In this document: piece after piece, positions 15,651 to 24,585 of the stretch
How positions within the stretch are numbered: the first letter of the stretch is position 1
Layout of the letters: every line of letters begins with the position of its first letter
DNA from: an uncultured Rhodocyclaceae bacterium
GTDB taxonomy: Bacteria; Pseudomonadota; Gammaproteobacteria; Burkholderiales; Rhodocyclaceae
Direction of reading: 5' to 3'
Assembly: GCA_907163225.1 (NCBI GenBank)
Contig: OU015322.1
Location: 1,651,001-1,715,000, forward strand
Length of the DNA: 64,000 nt
The notes under the pieces: model-generated
Told to the model about the DNA's origin: nothing
What the model saw: the letters and a program-made list of their open reading frames with translations, nothing else
Databases searched by the model: none
Program-made: the position numbers and the translations under genes

Positions 15651-16637
15651 TTACGCTTGTCCGGCGCCGGCAACGGCGCGGCGCAGGCGGTCGGCGACGG
15701 CGGCCCAGGCCGCTTCGTCGGGCAAGGCTTCGACGGCAATCAGGTCGACGCCGGCATGGTCCATGTCGCGCAGGGCGGCGTAGAGGTCGTGGGCGTAGCC
15801 GACCGGGTCAGCCGGCAGCAGGCGCCAGGCGTGGGGCATGCCGGCCTGCGGCGGCTGGTTGGTGCTGATGACGCCGCAGCGGTCGCCCTTGTGGCGCTGG
15901 GCATTGATGAAATCGAGCAGTCGCTCGGACGACACCAGACGCATCGGCGTTTGTGGCGCGTAGTGGGCGGCCAGCGAGCCGGAGACGCGGGGCGCGCCGA
16001 CAGCGGTTTCAATGTTCGGGCGGCGGCCGAGGACGGCTTCGAGATGGGACGGGGCGATGTGGCCGGGGCGCAGGACGACCGGCTCGCCGCGCGAACAGTC
16101 GACGATGGTCGATTCGATGCCGACCTTGCATGCGCCACCATCAAGGATGAGAGGAACCCGGTCACCGAGTTCCTCGCGGACATGCTCGGCCGTGGTCGGG
16201 CTGATGCGGCCGAAACGGTTGGCCGAGGGGGCGGCGATGCCGGCATGTTCTCCGGTGACGGCGGCGAAGGCACGGAGCAGATCAAGCGCGACCGGATGAC
16301 CGGGGACGCGCAGGCCAACGGTGTCCTGGCCGCCGGTCACGGCATCGGGCACCCAGGCCTGTTTTTTCAGGATCAGGGTCAGCGGGCCGGGCCAGAAGGC
16401 TTCCATCAGTTCCCAGGCAACATCGGGAACCTGCTCGGCCCAGTGGTCGACGGCGTCGTGGCCGGCAATATGAACGATCAGCGGGTGATCGGCCGGGCGG
16501 CCCTTGGCGGCAAATATCTTGGCGACGGCGGCCGGGTTGGCGGCATCCGCCCCCAGGCCGTAGACCGTTTCGGTCGGGAAGGCGACCAGCTCGCCTGCGC
16601 GCAGCAATGCAACGGCGCGCGCGTAGTCCTGAGTCAT
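15651..16637 (-). CDS. tsaC: L-threonylcarbamoyladenylate synthase, Sua5 type
   Basis: The 328-residue protein has the YrdC/Sua5 fold: VAFPTETVYGLGADA (~residue 20), KGRPADHPLIVHI (substrate-binding) and ANRFGRISPTTAEHV. A C-terminal Sua5 domain with AAHYAPQTPMRLV starts at ~225. It makes threonylcarbamoyl-AMP from threonine, bicarbonate and ATP, the first step to t6A37 in ANN-decoding tRNAs. Its length, with the extra domain, marks it as the long Sua5 form rather than short TsaC. It lies next to purE in the same direction with a 25-nt gap, so they may be cotranscribed. Confidence 0.92.
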   Translation of the reverse strand: MTQDYARAVALLRAGELVAFPTETVYGLGADAANPAAVAKIFAAKGRPADHPLIVHIAGHDAVDHWAEQVPDVAWELMEAFWPGPLTLILKKQAWVPDAVTGGQDTVGLRVPGHPVALDLLRAFAAVTGEHAGIAAPSANRFGRISPTTAEHVREELGDRVPLILDGGACKVGIESTIVDCSRGEPVVLRPGHIAPSHLEAVLGRRPNIETAVGAPRVSGSLAAHYAPQTPMRLVSSERLLDFINAQRHKGDRCGVISTNQPPQAGMPHAWRLLPADPVGYAHDLYAALRDMDHAGVDLIAVEALPDEAAWAAVADRLRRAVAGAGQA

Positions 16638-16662
16638 CGGCGAAAGCTGGTCGGGGTGTTGA

Positions 16663-17160
16663 TCAAGGCTGGTCGGGCAGCGTCTTGGACAGCACTTTTT
16701 CCGTCTGATTCTGACGGAAGCCGTTGAGCCTTTCGGCCACGGCAGCGTCGCTCAGAGCCAGAATGGAAACGGCGAACAGCGCCGCGTTGGTGGCACCGGC
16801 TTCGCCCACGGCGAAGGTAGCGACCGGAATGCCGCCCGGCATCTGGACCATCGACAACAGCGAATCCAGACCCATCAGGTGCTTGGACGGCATCGGCACG
16901 CCGAGCACCGGAATCTGCGTCTTGGCGGCGAGCACGCCGGCCAGGTGAGCGGCGCCGCCGGCCGCGCCGATCAGCACCTTGATGCCGCGCTCGGCGGCGG
17001 TAGAGGCGTAGTCAAGCGCCTGATCCGGCGTGCGGTGGGCGGAAAGCACCTTGGCTTCGTAGGGAATATCGAGGTTTTTCAGGGCGACGGCGGCGGCGCG
17101 CATGATCGGCCAGTCGCTGTCCGAACCCATGACGATACCAACCAGGGGCTTAGTGCTCAT
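16663..17160 (-). CDS. purE: N5-carboxyaminoimidazole ribonucleotide mutase
   Basis: The 165-residue protein has MGSDSDWPIM near the N-terminus, LSAHRTPDQALDYA (with the catalytic His) and IGAAGGAAHLAGV, all diagnostic for class I PurE. It converts N5-CAIR to CAIR in de novo purine synthesis. Length is normal for the family. It precedes the Sua5 gene and follows folD in a run of minus-strand housekeeping genes; folD supplies one-carbon units for the same pathway. The purK partner, needed for the N5-CAIR route, is not in the window. Confidence 0.95.
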   Translation of the reverse strand: MSTKPLVGIVMGSDSDWPIMRAAAVALKNLDIPYEAKVLSAHRTPDQALDYASTAAERGIKVLIGAAGGAAHLAGVLAAKTQIPVLGVPMPSKHLMGLDSLLSMVQMPGGIPVATFAVGEAGATNAALFAVSILALSDAAVAERLNGFRQNQTEKVLSKTLPDQP

Positions 17161-17195
17161 GTTGTAAATCCTTCTAGTAGGGATGGAAAGAGGCC

Positions 17196-18056
17196 TTAGT
17201 CAGCCAGCGCCGCTTTTCGTTCCGCAGCTTCGATCGTATTTGCCAGCAGCATGGTGATGGTCATCGGCCCGACGCCGCCCGGCACCGGGGTGATCTGGCC
17301 GGCGACTTCGAGACAGCTGGCAAAATCGACGTCGCCGCACAGCTTGCCGTCCGGCAGGCGGTTGATGCCGACGTCGATGACGACAGCGCCCGGCTTGACC
17401 ATGTCGCCGGTGACGAATTTCGGCTTGCCGACGGCAGCGACAAGAATGTCGGCGCGGCGGGTGTGGAATTTCAGATCCTTGGTGCGCGAGTTGCAGACAG
17501 TGACCGTCGCCCCGGCATTGATCAGCAGAAGCGCCATCGGCTTGCCGACGATGTTGGAGCGACCGATGACGACCGCTTCCTTGCCGGTCAGATCAACGTT
17601 GCCTTTTTCGAACATCTTCATCACGCCGTAGGGCGTGCAGGGGATGAAACGCGGGTTGCCCTGGGCCAGCGCGCCGACGTTTTCGGCGTGGAAACCATCG
17701 ACGTCCTTCTCGGCGGCAATCGCTTCGAGCACGGCTTCTTCATCGAAATGCCTGGGCAGCGGCAGTTGGACGAGGATGCCGTGGATGTTCGGATCGGCGT
17801 TCAGTTCGGCGATCTTTTTCAGCACAATTTCCGGGTTGACCGCAGCATCGTAGGTGATTTTCTCGGAGTGCATGCCGATGGCCAGGCAGCCATTGACCTT
17901 GTTGCGGACATAGACCTCGGAAGCCGGGTCAGCCCCGACCAGAATGACCACCAGACCGGGTTTGTGGCCCTTTGCGGTGAGCGCCTCGACCCGTGCCTTG
18001 AAACCCTGGCGCAGCTCTTCGGCCAGTGCCTTGCCATCGATAATTTGTGCTGTCAT
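17196..18056 (-). CDS. folD: Methylenetetrahydrofolate dehydrogenase/cyclohydrolase
   Basis: The 286-residue protein shows [18 protein letters not shown] (with the catalytic Tyr/Lys region), [16 protein letters not shown] and the NADP-binding [16 protein letters not shown]. The C-terminal [13 protein letters not shown] closes the family signature. It interconverts 5,10-methylene-, methenyl- and 10-formyl-tetrahydrofolate and feeds purine and formyl-Met synthesis. The start at 18056 ([15 protein letters not shown]) matches family proteins; an ATG four codons upstream is less likely. A terminator at 18071-18101 separates it from iorB. Confidence 0.95.
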   Translation of the reverse strand: MTAQIIDGKALAEELRQGFKARVEALTAKGHKPGLVVILVGADPASEVYVRNKVNGCLAIGMHSEKITYDAAVNPEIVLKKIAELNADPNIHGILVQLPLPRHFDEEAVLEAIAAEKDVDGFHAENVGALAQGNPRFIPCTPYGVMKMFEKGNVDLTGKEAVVIGRSNIVGKPMALLLINAGATVTVCNSRTKDLKFHTRRADILVAAVGKPKFVTGDMVKPGAVVIDVGINRLPDGKLCGDVDFASCLEVAGQITPVPGGVGPMTITMLLANTIEAAERKAALAD

Positions 18057-18070
18057 CGTCGCATCCAACT

Positions 18071-18101
18071 AAAAAGAAAAGGGGAAGGCGCGAGCCTTCC
18101 C
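18071..18101 (-). terminator. Terminator after iorB
   Basis: GGGAAGGC-TCGC-GCCTTCCC forms a perfect 8-bp stem followed on the minus strand by a TTTTCTTTTT tract. It closes the iorAB transcript before folD. Confidence 0.85.
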
Positions 18102-18127
18102 TTTGAATTGGCGCGTATTTTAGCAGA

Positions 18128-18739
18128 TTACGCCAGCGCAGCCTCGGCTTGACCGACCGCCGCGCGTCCAGCCTCAAAAGCCCGGCGGTTCAACTCGACC
18201 AGCTTTTCGCCCTTGCGCTGGAAGCGCTTGAGCACGCAGTCGAGCAGCACGTCGGCGCCGAACGGCAGATGGTCGGAAATGGCGCCGAGCATGACCGTGT
18301 TGCCGAGGCGGATGTCGCCGAGATTCTGCGCGATGGTCGTTGCATCGAAAGCGACGACCTTGTTGCCGGTTTTCCGAATTTCCGCCAGCGGGTCTTCCGG
18401 GTAATCGAACAGACCCAGCTCGACGACTGGCGGCACCAGCCTGGCCGTATTCATCAGCGTGATGGCGCCCGGCTTGAGCATGTGCTGCCAGCGCATGGCT
18501 TCGGCCGACTCGAAACCAAGCAGCACGTCGGCCGTACCCGGCGTGATTTGCGGCGACAGGACGCGCTGGCCAAAACGCAGGTGCGACGAGACGACGCCAC
18601 CGCGCTGCGCCATGCCGGCGACTTCGGTCTTTTTGGCATCGTGGCCAAGGGCAATAGCGGCTTCGGCAAGGATTTCAGTCGCTGTCATGACGCCCTGACC
18701 GCCAATGCCAACGACGAGAATGTTGGTATTTTCACTCAT
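18128..18739 (-). CDS. iorB: Indolepyruvate ferredoxin oxidoreductase, beta subunit
   Basis: The 203-residue protein begins MSENTNILVVGIGGQGVMTA, the gamma-type domain of 2-oxoacid:ferredoxin oxidoreductases, with VAGMAQRGGVVSSHLRFG in the middle. With IorA it oxidatively decarboxylates aryl pyruvates (from aromatic amino acid breakdown) to aryl-acetyl-CoA, reducing ferredoxin. The start at 18739 overlaps the iorA stop (ATGA), so the subunits are made by coupled translation. Length is typical. Confidence 0.92.
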   Translation of the reverse strand: MSENTNILVVGIGGQGVMTATEILAEAAIALGHDAKKTEVAGMAQRGGVVSSHLRFGQRVLSPQITPGTADVLLGFESAEAMRWQHMLKPGAITLMNTARLVPPVVELGLFDYPEDPLAEIRKTGNKVVAFDATTIAQNLGDIRLGNTVMLGAISDHLPFGADVLLDCVLKRFQRKGEKLVELNRRAFEAGRAAVGQAEAALA

Positions 18740-20610
18740 GCCGAACAGCCTTTCTGAACCAGCTTGATCGGTGACACCGGCGCGTAATGAACGATGGCGC
18801 CCGGGGCACAGGGCTGGACGCAAAGGGTGCAGCCGGTACACACGGAAGACTCGATGCGCACGAAAGCGAGATCGACTTCGCGCCCGCTTGGCTTCACTTC
18901 CTTGCCGCGCCGAGTAACGTGGATGGCCGGGCAGCCGACGTCGATACAGTTGCCGCACCCCGTGCACTTCTCATCGATGACCTCGAAGGGCTTGAGCTTG
19001 TGGTAATCCTTGATCAACACGCAAGGCTGGTCGGTGATGATGACCGAAACATCCGGCACCTTCACTTCGTCGCGGATGGTCTTGAACAAAACTGGCAGCT
19101 CGTACGGGTTGACCGTGTGAATGCGCTCATCCTTGACGCCCAGCGCGCTGACCAGCTTGGCGAAATCAACGCGCGGCGAATCTTCGCCGTAAATATCGCG
19201 GCCATTGCCCGGATTATCCTGGCCGCCGGTCATGCCGACAGCGCGGTTGTCGAGCAGCAGCACGGTGACGTTGCCCTTGTTGTAAACCATGTCGAGCAGG
19301 CCCTGCATGCCCATGTGCAGGAAGGTCGAATCGCCGATTACGGCGACCACGCGCTTGTCCTTATCGGCTTCACCACGGCCCTTGTCCATACCGAGCGCGA
19401 CGCCCATCGAGGCGCCCATCGAGACGCAGGTGTCGAGGGCATTCCAAGGATGCCCTGCGCCCAGCGTGTAGCAGCCGATGTCGCCGGAAATATTGAGGTT
19501 GCGCACCTGCGACAGCGTGTAATAGACGCCGAGGTGCGGGCAAGCCACGCACATCGTCGGTGGCCGGGGGAAAACCTTCATCGGCACGCCGGATTCCATG
19601 ACCGGCACCGGCTCACCGAGCAATCTGGCGATGGCCGGCCGCAACACGTTGGGCGACAGCTCGCCCTGCAGCGGCAGGATTTCCTTGCCAATAACCTTGA
19701 GTCCTTGCGCCTTCAATTCGGTTTCGATCAGCGGCTCGACCTCCTCGACCACCACCACCTGATCGACCATGGCCGCCAGCTCCCGACACTTTTCGAACGG
19801 CGCCGGACAGGAGAAACCAAGCTTCAGCACCGGCGCATTCGGAAAGGACTCCTTGACGTGCATGTAAGCCGGGCCGGAGGTGATGAAGCCGACGCGCTTG
19901 TCGGAACCGTCCTCGATGAAATTGAGTGCCGAGGCCTCGGCCACGGCGCGCAGGTCAATGTCGCGCTGGAACATCAGCGGGATGCGCTTGCCGGCATTGC
20001 CCGGCACCATGACGAAGCGGGCCGGTTCCTTCTTGAATCCGGCACCCGTGTGCGTTGAACGCTCGCCAACAGTAACCAGCGACTTGACGTGGTTGATCCG
20101 CGTCGTCATGCGCAGAATGACCGGCACTTGATACTTCTCGGACAGCTCGTAGGCGGTCAGCGTCATCGCATAGGCTTCCTGCGAATCGGCCGGCTCGAAC
20201 ACCGGGACGTGGGCGAAGCGCCCCCAGTAGCGGGAATCCTGCTCATTCTGCGATGACGACAGGCCGACGTCGTCGGCGATGGCGATGACCAGGCCGCCGA
20301 CCACGCCGGTCAGGGTCAGGGTCATCAGCGCGTCGGAGGCGACATTCATGCCGACATGCTTCATGCAGCAGAAGGCACGCGAGCCAGCGTAGGCACAGCC
20401 GATGGCGACTTCGAGCGACACTTTCTCATTGACCGACCACTCGGCGTAGAGATCCGGGTAGGTCGAAATGACTTCCAGCATTTCGGTGGACGGCGTGCCG
20501 GGGTAAGCGGCCGCAACCTTGACACCGGCCTCCCAGACGGCGCGGGCGACCGCTTCGTTACCGGACATCAAAACCCGGCTGGCTGCCGGTACGGGCATGA
20601 CTGCCGCCAT
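18736..20610 (-). CDS. iorA: Indolepyruvate ferredoxin oxidoreductase, alpha subunit
   Basis: The 624-residue protein has the POR N-terminal domain (MSGNEAVARAVWEAGVKVA with AAYPGTPSTEML), a TPP-binding domain (GDIGCYTLGAGHPWNALD, VIGDSTFLHMG, LLLDNRAVGMTGGQDNP) and a C-terminal two-cluster ferredoxin domain. The latter contains CTGCGNCIDVGCP and CTGCTLCVQPCAP, so two [4Fe-4S] clusters are expected. It is the catalytic subunit for aryl-pyruvate oxidation. The start at 20610 is set by GAGGAG 7 nt upstream. It is transcribed divergently from the norEF-like genes, with an FNR-type box in the shared region. Confidence 0.93.
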   Translation of the reverse strand: MAAVMPVPAASRVLMSGNEAVARAVWEAGVKVAAAYPGTPSTEMLEVISTYPDLYAEWSVNEKVSLEVAIGCAYAGSRAFCCMKHVGMNVASDALMTLTLTGVVGGLVIAIADDVGLSSSQNEQDSRYWGRFAHVPVFEPADSQEAYAMTLTAYELSEKYQVPVILRMTTRINHVKSLVTVGERSTHTGAGFKKEPARFVMVPGNAGKRIPLMFQRDIDLRAVAEASALNFIEDGSDKRVGFITSGPAYMHVKESFPNAPVLKLGFSCPAPFEKCRELAAMVDQVVVVEEVEPLIETELKAQGLKVIGKEILPLQGELSPNVLRPAIARLLGEPVPVMESGVPMKVFPRPPTMCVACPHLGVYYTLSQVRNLNISGDIGCYTLGAGHPWNALDTCVSMGASMGVALGMDKGRGEADKDKRVVAVIGDSTFLHMGMQGLLDMVYNKGNVTVLLLDNRAVGMTGGQDNPGNGRDIYGEDSPRVDFAKLVSALGVKDERIHTVNPYELPVLFKTIRDEVKVPDVSVIITDQPCVLIKDYHKLKPFEVIDEKCTGCGNCIDVGCPAIHVTRRGKEVKPSGREVDLAFVRIESSVCTGCTLCVQPCAPGAIVHYAPVSPIKLVQKGCSA

Positions 20611-20733
20611 GACGACTCCTCGATCAGTTGGACTAAAACCATGCATTGTAAAAGGGCATTTTTTCTGCGAATTGATACAACGCAACTAATACATGTATTT
20701 CTTTCGTGTCACATTCACGCCTTAGAAGTGCCG

Positions 20734-20747
20734 TTGATGAACATCAA
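20734..20747. promoter_or_regulatory. Perfect FNR/DNR-type box
   Basis: TTGAT-GAAC-ATCAA matches the FNR/Crp-type anaerobic consensus TTGATnnnnATCAA at all ten positions. It lies 64 bp before norE and 124 bp before iorA in the divergent intergenic region. This predicts oxygen- or NO-responsive control, most simply of norEF. Confidence 0.75.
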
Positions 20748-20797
20748 GGCCATCATCGAGCAGCCCCGGAACAATGGGCGCTTGCCAAGGCCAGAAC

Positions 20798-21400
20798 ATG
20801 ACTGCCACCACCCTCACCGCCGAACCGCCCCCGCTTTCCGAACCCCGTTTCCACATTCCAGGCAACAAGGGCATCTGGGCCGGCATCACCTGCGAATTCG
20901 TCGAGTTCACAGTGCTGTTCGCGGTCTATTTCATCGCCCGCGCCCATTTCCCGGAGGCCTTCCACAGCGGCGCCCAGCGGCTGTCGGTCGCCGCCGGCAC
21001 GACCATCACGTTACTCATGATCACCAGCAGCTATTTCATCGCCTGCTCGGTCAACGCAATTCGCCAGGACAAGCAACGCGCCGCCATCATCTGGCTAATC
21101 GCCGGGCTGGTCGTTGCGCTGGGCTACCCGGTGACCAAGGCGCTGGAAATCGACTGGAACCTGGCACAAGGCATCAACGGCGAATCGGGCATTTTCTTCA
21201 CCGTCTACTACTACCTGACCTTCACCCATCTCGTGCACGCCACCTGGGGCATTCTCGGCATCCTGTGGGTACTGGCCCGGCTGAGTTTCCACGGCTATTC
21301 ATCGAGCGACTACGCTGGACTGGAAGCACTGGCCAGCTACTGGCACGCCACGGACATCATCTGGCTGGTCATTTTCCCGATGTTCTACGTACTGGCCTGA
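20798..21400 (+). CDS. norE: NorE-like cytochrome c oxidase subunit III family protein
   Basis: The 200-residue protein has five predicted membrane helices (e.g. FVEFTVLFAVYFIARAHF, LIAGLVVALGYPVTKAL, FPMFYVLA). It carries the subunit III motif FTHLVHATWGILGILWV and ends SYWHATDIIWLVIFPMFYVLA. NorE assists nitric oxide reductase activity without being its catalytic subunit. Neither norCB nor other oxidase subunits are adjacent here. It is followed at once by a NorF-like gene. The FNR-type box upstream supports a denitrification role. The start could also lie 24 bp upstream. Confidence 0.82.
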   Translation: MTATTLTAEPPPLSEPRFHIPGNKGIWAGITCEFVEFTVLFAVYFIARAHFPEAFHSGAQRLSVAAGTTITLLMITSSYFIACSVNAIRQDKQRAAIIWLIAGLVVALGYPVTKALEIDWNLAQGINGESGIFFTVYYYLTFTHLVHATWGILGILWVLARLSFHGYSSSDYAGLEALASYWHATDIIWLVIFPMFYVLA

Positions 21401-21700
21401 ATGATGGATTCCAAAAACGATCATTTTTCCCGGTTGACCGCAGGATGGCTTGCCCTGGTCGCCCTGACGCTGGCCAGCCTCGGTCTCAGCGAATGGTTTC
21501 GCGATGCGCGCTGGCTACCCCTGCTGGTCGCCGCCATCATCTGGATCAAGGGTGCGCTGGTCGCCCGCTGCTTCATCGAATCGCACATCGCCCACCCGTT
21601 TGTCGCCCGGGTCGTGAAAGTTTTCATCGCACTTTCGCCACTGGCCCTCATTGCCACCGCCTTCTACGGCGGCACGCTGGCCCGCTGGGCCACGCTCTAG
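21401..21700 (+). CDS. norF: NorF-like membrane protein
   Basis: The 99-residue protein has three hydrophobic helices (GWLALVALTLASLGL, WLPLLVAAIIWIKGALVA, VFIALSPLALIATAFYG) and the charged ARCFIESHIAHPFVA between them. This is the layout of NorF and bacterial cytochrome oxidase subunit IV-like proteins. It starts immediately after the norE stop, so the two are cotranslated. Together with NorE it is known to improve NO reductase function or maturation in denitrifiers. Confidence 0.78.
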   Translation: MMDSKNDHFSRLTAGWLALVALTLASLGLSEWFRDARWLPLLVAAIIWIKGALVARCFIESHIAHPFVARVVKVFIALSPLALIATAFYGGTLARWATL

Positions 21701-21755
21701 CCACTCACTTCCCGTTGATTTTTTTACAAATAGCCCCCGTACGCGTTTACCCCTA

Positions 21756-21784
21756 TTGCACGATGTGAATTTTGTTTTTACAAT
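21756..21784 (+). promoter_or_regulatory. Sigma70 promoter of the pyruvate dehydrogenase operon
   Basis: TTGCAC (21756-21761) and TACAAT (21779-21784) are separated by 17 bp. Transcription would begin near 21791, leaving a ~105-nt leader before aceE. Confidence 0.7.
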
Positions 21785-21807
21785 GCGAAACGGTGATTAG
21801 GGAAAAC

Positions 21808-21864
21808 ACGGGCTCGCGAACCGGCCCGTATGCAGCTAAAGTTGTTTTGCTCAACAGGCAAAAC
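21808..21864 (+). promoter_or_regulatory. Two hairpins in the aceE leader
   Basis: ACGGGC/GCCCGT (21808-21829) and GTTTTGC/GCAAAAC (21844-21864) form two stems in the 5' UTR. Neither has a T-run, so they are not terminators; they could be regulatory or protective. No known riboswitch was recognised. Confidence 0.4.
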
Positions 21865-21896
21865 AGATTGAAGTTCAACCGAGTAGGAGACAAAAG

Positions 21897-24572
21897 ATGG
21901 CCGACCAACCGAATGCCTTACCTGACCCCGCCGACGTAGATCCGCAGGAAACCAAAGAATGGACCGATGCCCTTGACGGCGTCATCACCCAGGAAGGTGC
22001 CGACCGCGCTCACTTCCTGATCGAGAAGCTGATCGGCCAGGCCCGCGAAGACGGGATCGATCTGCCTTACTCGGCCAATACCGAATACCTCAACACCATC
22101 CCCGCCGACCAGCAGCCCAAATACCCGGGCAACGCGGACATGGAAATCAAGATTCACAGCTATATCCGCTGGAACGCCATGGCCATGGTTGTGCGCGCCA
22201 ACAAGGACACCAACGTCGGCGGCCACATCGCCTCCTTCGCCTCGGCCGCCGCCCTCTACGACGTCGGCTTTTCGCACTTCTGGCGCAGTATCAACGACCC
22301 GTCCGGCGGCGACCTGATTTTCTTCCAGGGCCATTCGGTGCCGGGTGTTTATTCCCGTGCCTTCATGCTCGGCCGCCTGAGCGAAAACCAGCTCGACAAC
22401 TTCCGCCAGGAAACTGACGGCAAGGGCATTTCCTCCTACCCGCATCCGTGGCTGATGCCGGATTTCTGGCAGTTCCCGACCGTTTCCATGGGTCTCGGCC
22501 CGATCCAGGCCATTTATCAGGCCCGTTTCATGAAGTACCTCGACTCGCGCGGACTGGCCAAGGCCAATGATCGCAAGGTCTGGGCCTTCCTCGGCGACGG
22601 CGAGACCGACGAAGTCGAATCGCTGGGCGCCATCGGCATGGCCGGTCGCGAAAAGCTCGACAACCTGATTTTCGTCATCAACTGCAACCTGCAGCGCCTT
22701 GATGGCCCGGTGCGCGGCAACGGCAAGATCATTCAGGAACTCGAATCCGAATTCCGCGGTGCCGGCTGGAACGTCATCAAGCTGGTCTGGGGCACCCACT
22801 GGGATGCCCTCTTCCAGCGCGACAAAAAGGGCATCCTCAAGAAGCGCATGATGGAACTGGTCGATGGCCAGTACCAGACCTTCAAGGCCAAGAACGGCGC
22901 CTACGTCCGCGAGCATTTCTTTAACACCCCGGAACTGCGCGAACTGGTTGCCGACTGGACTGACGACGAAGTCTGGGCGCTGAACCGTGGCGGTCACGAC
23001 ATCTTCAAGATCTTTGCCGCCTATGACCGCGCCGTCAAAACCAAGGGCGCCCCGACCCTGATCCTGGCCAAGACCATCAAGGGCTTCGGCATGGGTCAGG
23101 CCGGCGAAGCGATGAACACCTCGCACCAGACCAAGAAGATGGACAAGGATCAGATCGCCCGTTTCCGCGATCGTTTCAACCTGCCGGTACCGGACGACAA
23201 GCTGGAAGAGCTGCCGTACCTCAAGTTCGCTGAAGATTCGGCTGAGCACAAATACATGATGCAACGCCGCGTCGACCTCGGCGGTTTCCTGCCGCAGCGT
23301 CGCCGCAAGGCCGATCCGCTCGCCGTGCCGTCACTCGACGCCTTTGCTGCCTTGCTGAAGGCATCCGGCGAAGGCCGCGAGTTGTCCACGACGATGGCCA
23401 TCGTCCGCATCATGAACATGATGTTGAAGGACAAGAATGTCGGCAAGAACGTCGTGCCCATCGTGCCGGACGAATCCCGCACTTTCGGCATGGAAGGCAT
23501 GTTCCGCTCGGTCGGCATCTGGAATCAGGAAGGCCAGAACTACGTGCCGGAAGACCATGACCAGCTCATGTTCTACAAGGAATCGAAGACCGGCCAGGTG
23601 CTGCAGGAAGGCATCAACGAATCGGGCGCCATGAGCGACTGGATCGCCGCCGCCACCTCCTACTCGGTGCATAACGTCCAGACCATTCCGTTCTACATCT
23701 GCTACTCGATGTTCGGCATGCAGCGAGTCCTCGACCTCTGTTGGGCAGCTGGCGACCAGCGCGCCCGTGGCTTCCTGATTGGCGGCACGGCCGGTCGCAC
23801 CACCTTGAACGGCGAAGGCCTGCAGCACGAAGATGGTCATAGCCTGATCCTCTCCAACCTGATCCCGAACTGCGTGTCCTACGACCCGACCTTCCAGTAC
23901 GAAGTCGCTGTCGTGACCCAGGACGGTATGCGCCGCATGTTCCAGGAGCAGGAAGACGTCTTCTATTACCTGACGGTAATGAACGAGAACTACGAGCACC
24001 CGGAAATGCCGGTCGGCGCCGAAGCCGACATCATCAAGGGCATGTATTCCTTCAAGAAGGGTGGCGAATCGGCCGGCCCGCGCGTTCAGCTACTCGGTTC
24101 CGGCACCATCTTCCGTGAAGTGATCGCTGCCGCCGACCTGCTCAAGACCGACTGGGGCGTCGAATCCGACCTGTGGGGTTGCCCGAGCATGAACGAGCTG
24201 GCCCGCAACGGTCAGGACGTCCAGCGCTGGAACCTGCTGCATCCGCTGGAAGAGCCGAAGCTGTCGCACGTCGAACAGAAGCTGGCTGGCGCCAAAGGCC
24301 CGGTCATCGCCTCGACCGACTACATCAAGCTGTTCTCGGAGCAGATCCGCCCCTTCGTCAAGGCACCGTACGTCACGCTGGGCACCGATGGTTTCGGCCG
24401 TTCGGATACCCGCGAGAAGCTGCGCCATCACTTCGAGGTTGATCGTCACTGGGTAACGCTGGCAGCCCTCAAGGCGCTGGCCGACAACGGCGAAATCAAG
24501 CGCGAAGTGGTTGCTGCCGCTCTGGTCAAGTACAAGCTTGACCCGAACAAGCCGAATCCGCTGAGCGTTTAA
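21897..24572 (+). CDS. aceE: Pyruvate dehydrogenase E1 component (homodimeric)
   Basis: The 891-residue protein is a full-length AceE. The thiamine diphosphate motif runs from [16 protein letters not shown] to [13 protein letters not shown] (~residues 235-275). The pyrimidine-binding and transketolase C-terminal domains follow ([17 protein letters not shown], ~640; [18 protein letters not shown], ~830). It decarboxylates pyruvate and transfers the acetyl group to E2 lipoyl domains. A clear AGGAGA lies 6 nt before the start. It leads the aceE-aceF-lpdA operon with 13-nt and 12-nt gaps, behind a good sigma70 promoter. Confidence 0.97.
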   Translation: MADQPNALPDPADVDPQETKEWTDALDGVITQEGADRAHFLIEKLIGQAREDGIDLPYSANTEYLNTIPADQQPKYPGNADMEIKIHSYIRWNAMAMVVRANKDTNVGGHIASFASAAALYDVGFSHFWRSINDPSGGDLIFFQGHSVPGVYSRAFMLGRLSENQLDNFRQETDGKGISSYPHPWLMPDFWQFPTVSMGLGPIQAIYQARFMKYLDSRGLAKANDRKVWAFLGDGETDEVESLGAIGMAGREKLDNLIFVINCNLQRLDGPVRGNGKIIQELESEFRGAGWNVIKLVWGTHWDALFQRDKKGILKKRMMELVDGQYQTFKAKNGAYVREHFFNTPELRELVADWTDDEVWALNRGGHDIFKIFAAYDRAVKTKGAPTLILAKTIKGFGMGQAGEAMNTSHQTKKMDKDQIARFRDRFNLPVPDDKLEELPYLKFAEDSAEHKYMMQRRVDLGGFLPQRRRKADPLAVPSLDAFAALLKASGEGRELSTTMAIVRIMNMMLKDKNVGKNVVPIVPDESRTFGMEGMFRSVGIWNQEGQNYVPEDHDQLMFYKESKTGQVLQEGINESGAMSDWIAAATSYSVHNVQTIPFYICYSMFGMQRVLDLCWAAGDQRARGFLIGGTAGRTTLNGEGLQHEDGHSLILSNLIPNCVSYDPTFQYEVAVVTQDGMRRMFQEQEDVFYYLTVMNENYEHPEMPVGAEADIIKGMYSFKKGGESAGPRVQLLGSGTIFREVIAAADLLKTDWGVESDLWGCPSMNELARNGQDVQRWNLLHPLEEPKLSHVEQKLAGAKGPVIASTDYIKLFSEQIRPFVKAPYVTLGTDGFGRSDTREKLRHHFEVDRHWVTLAALKALADNGEIKREVVAAALVKYKLDPNKPNPLSV

Positions 24573-24585
24573 GGGAGAAGACAAC

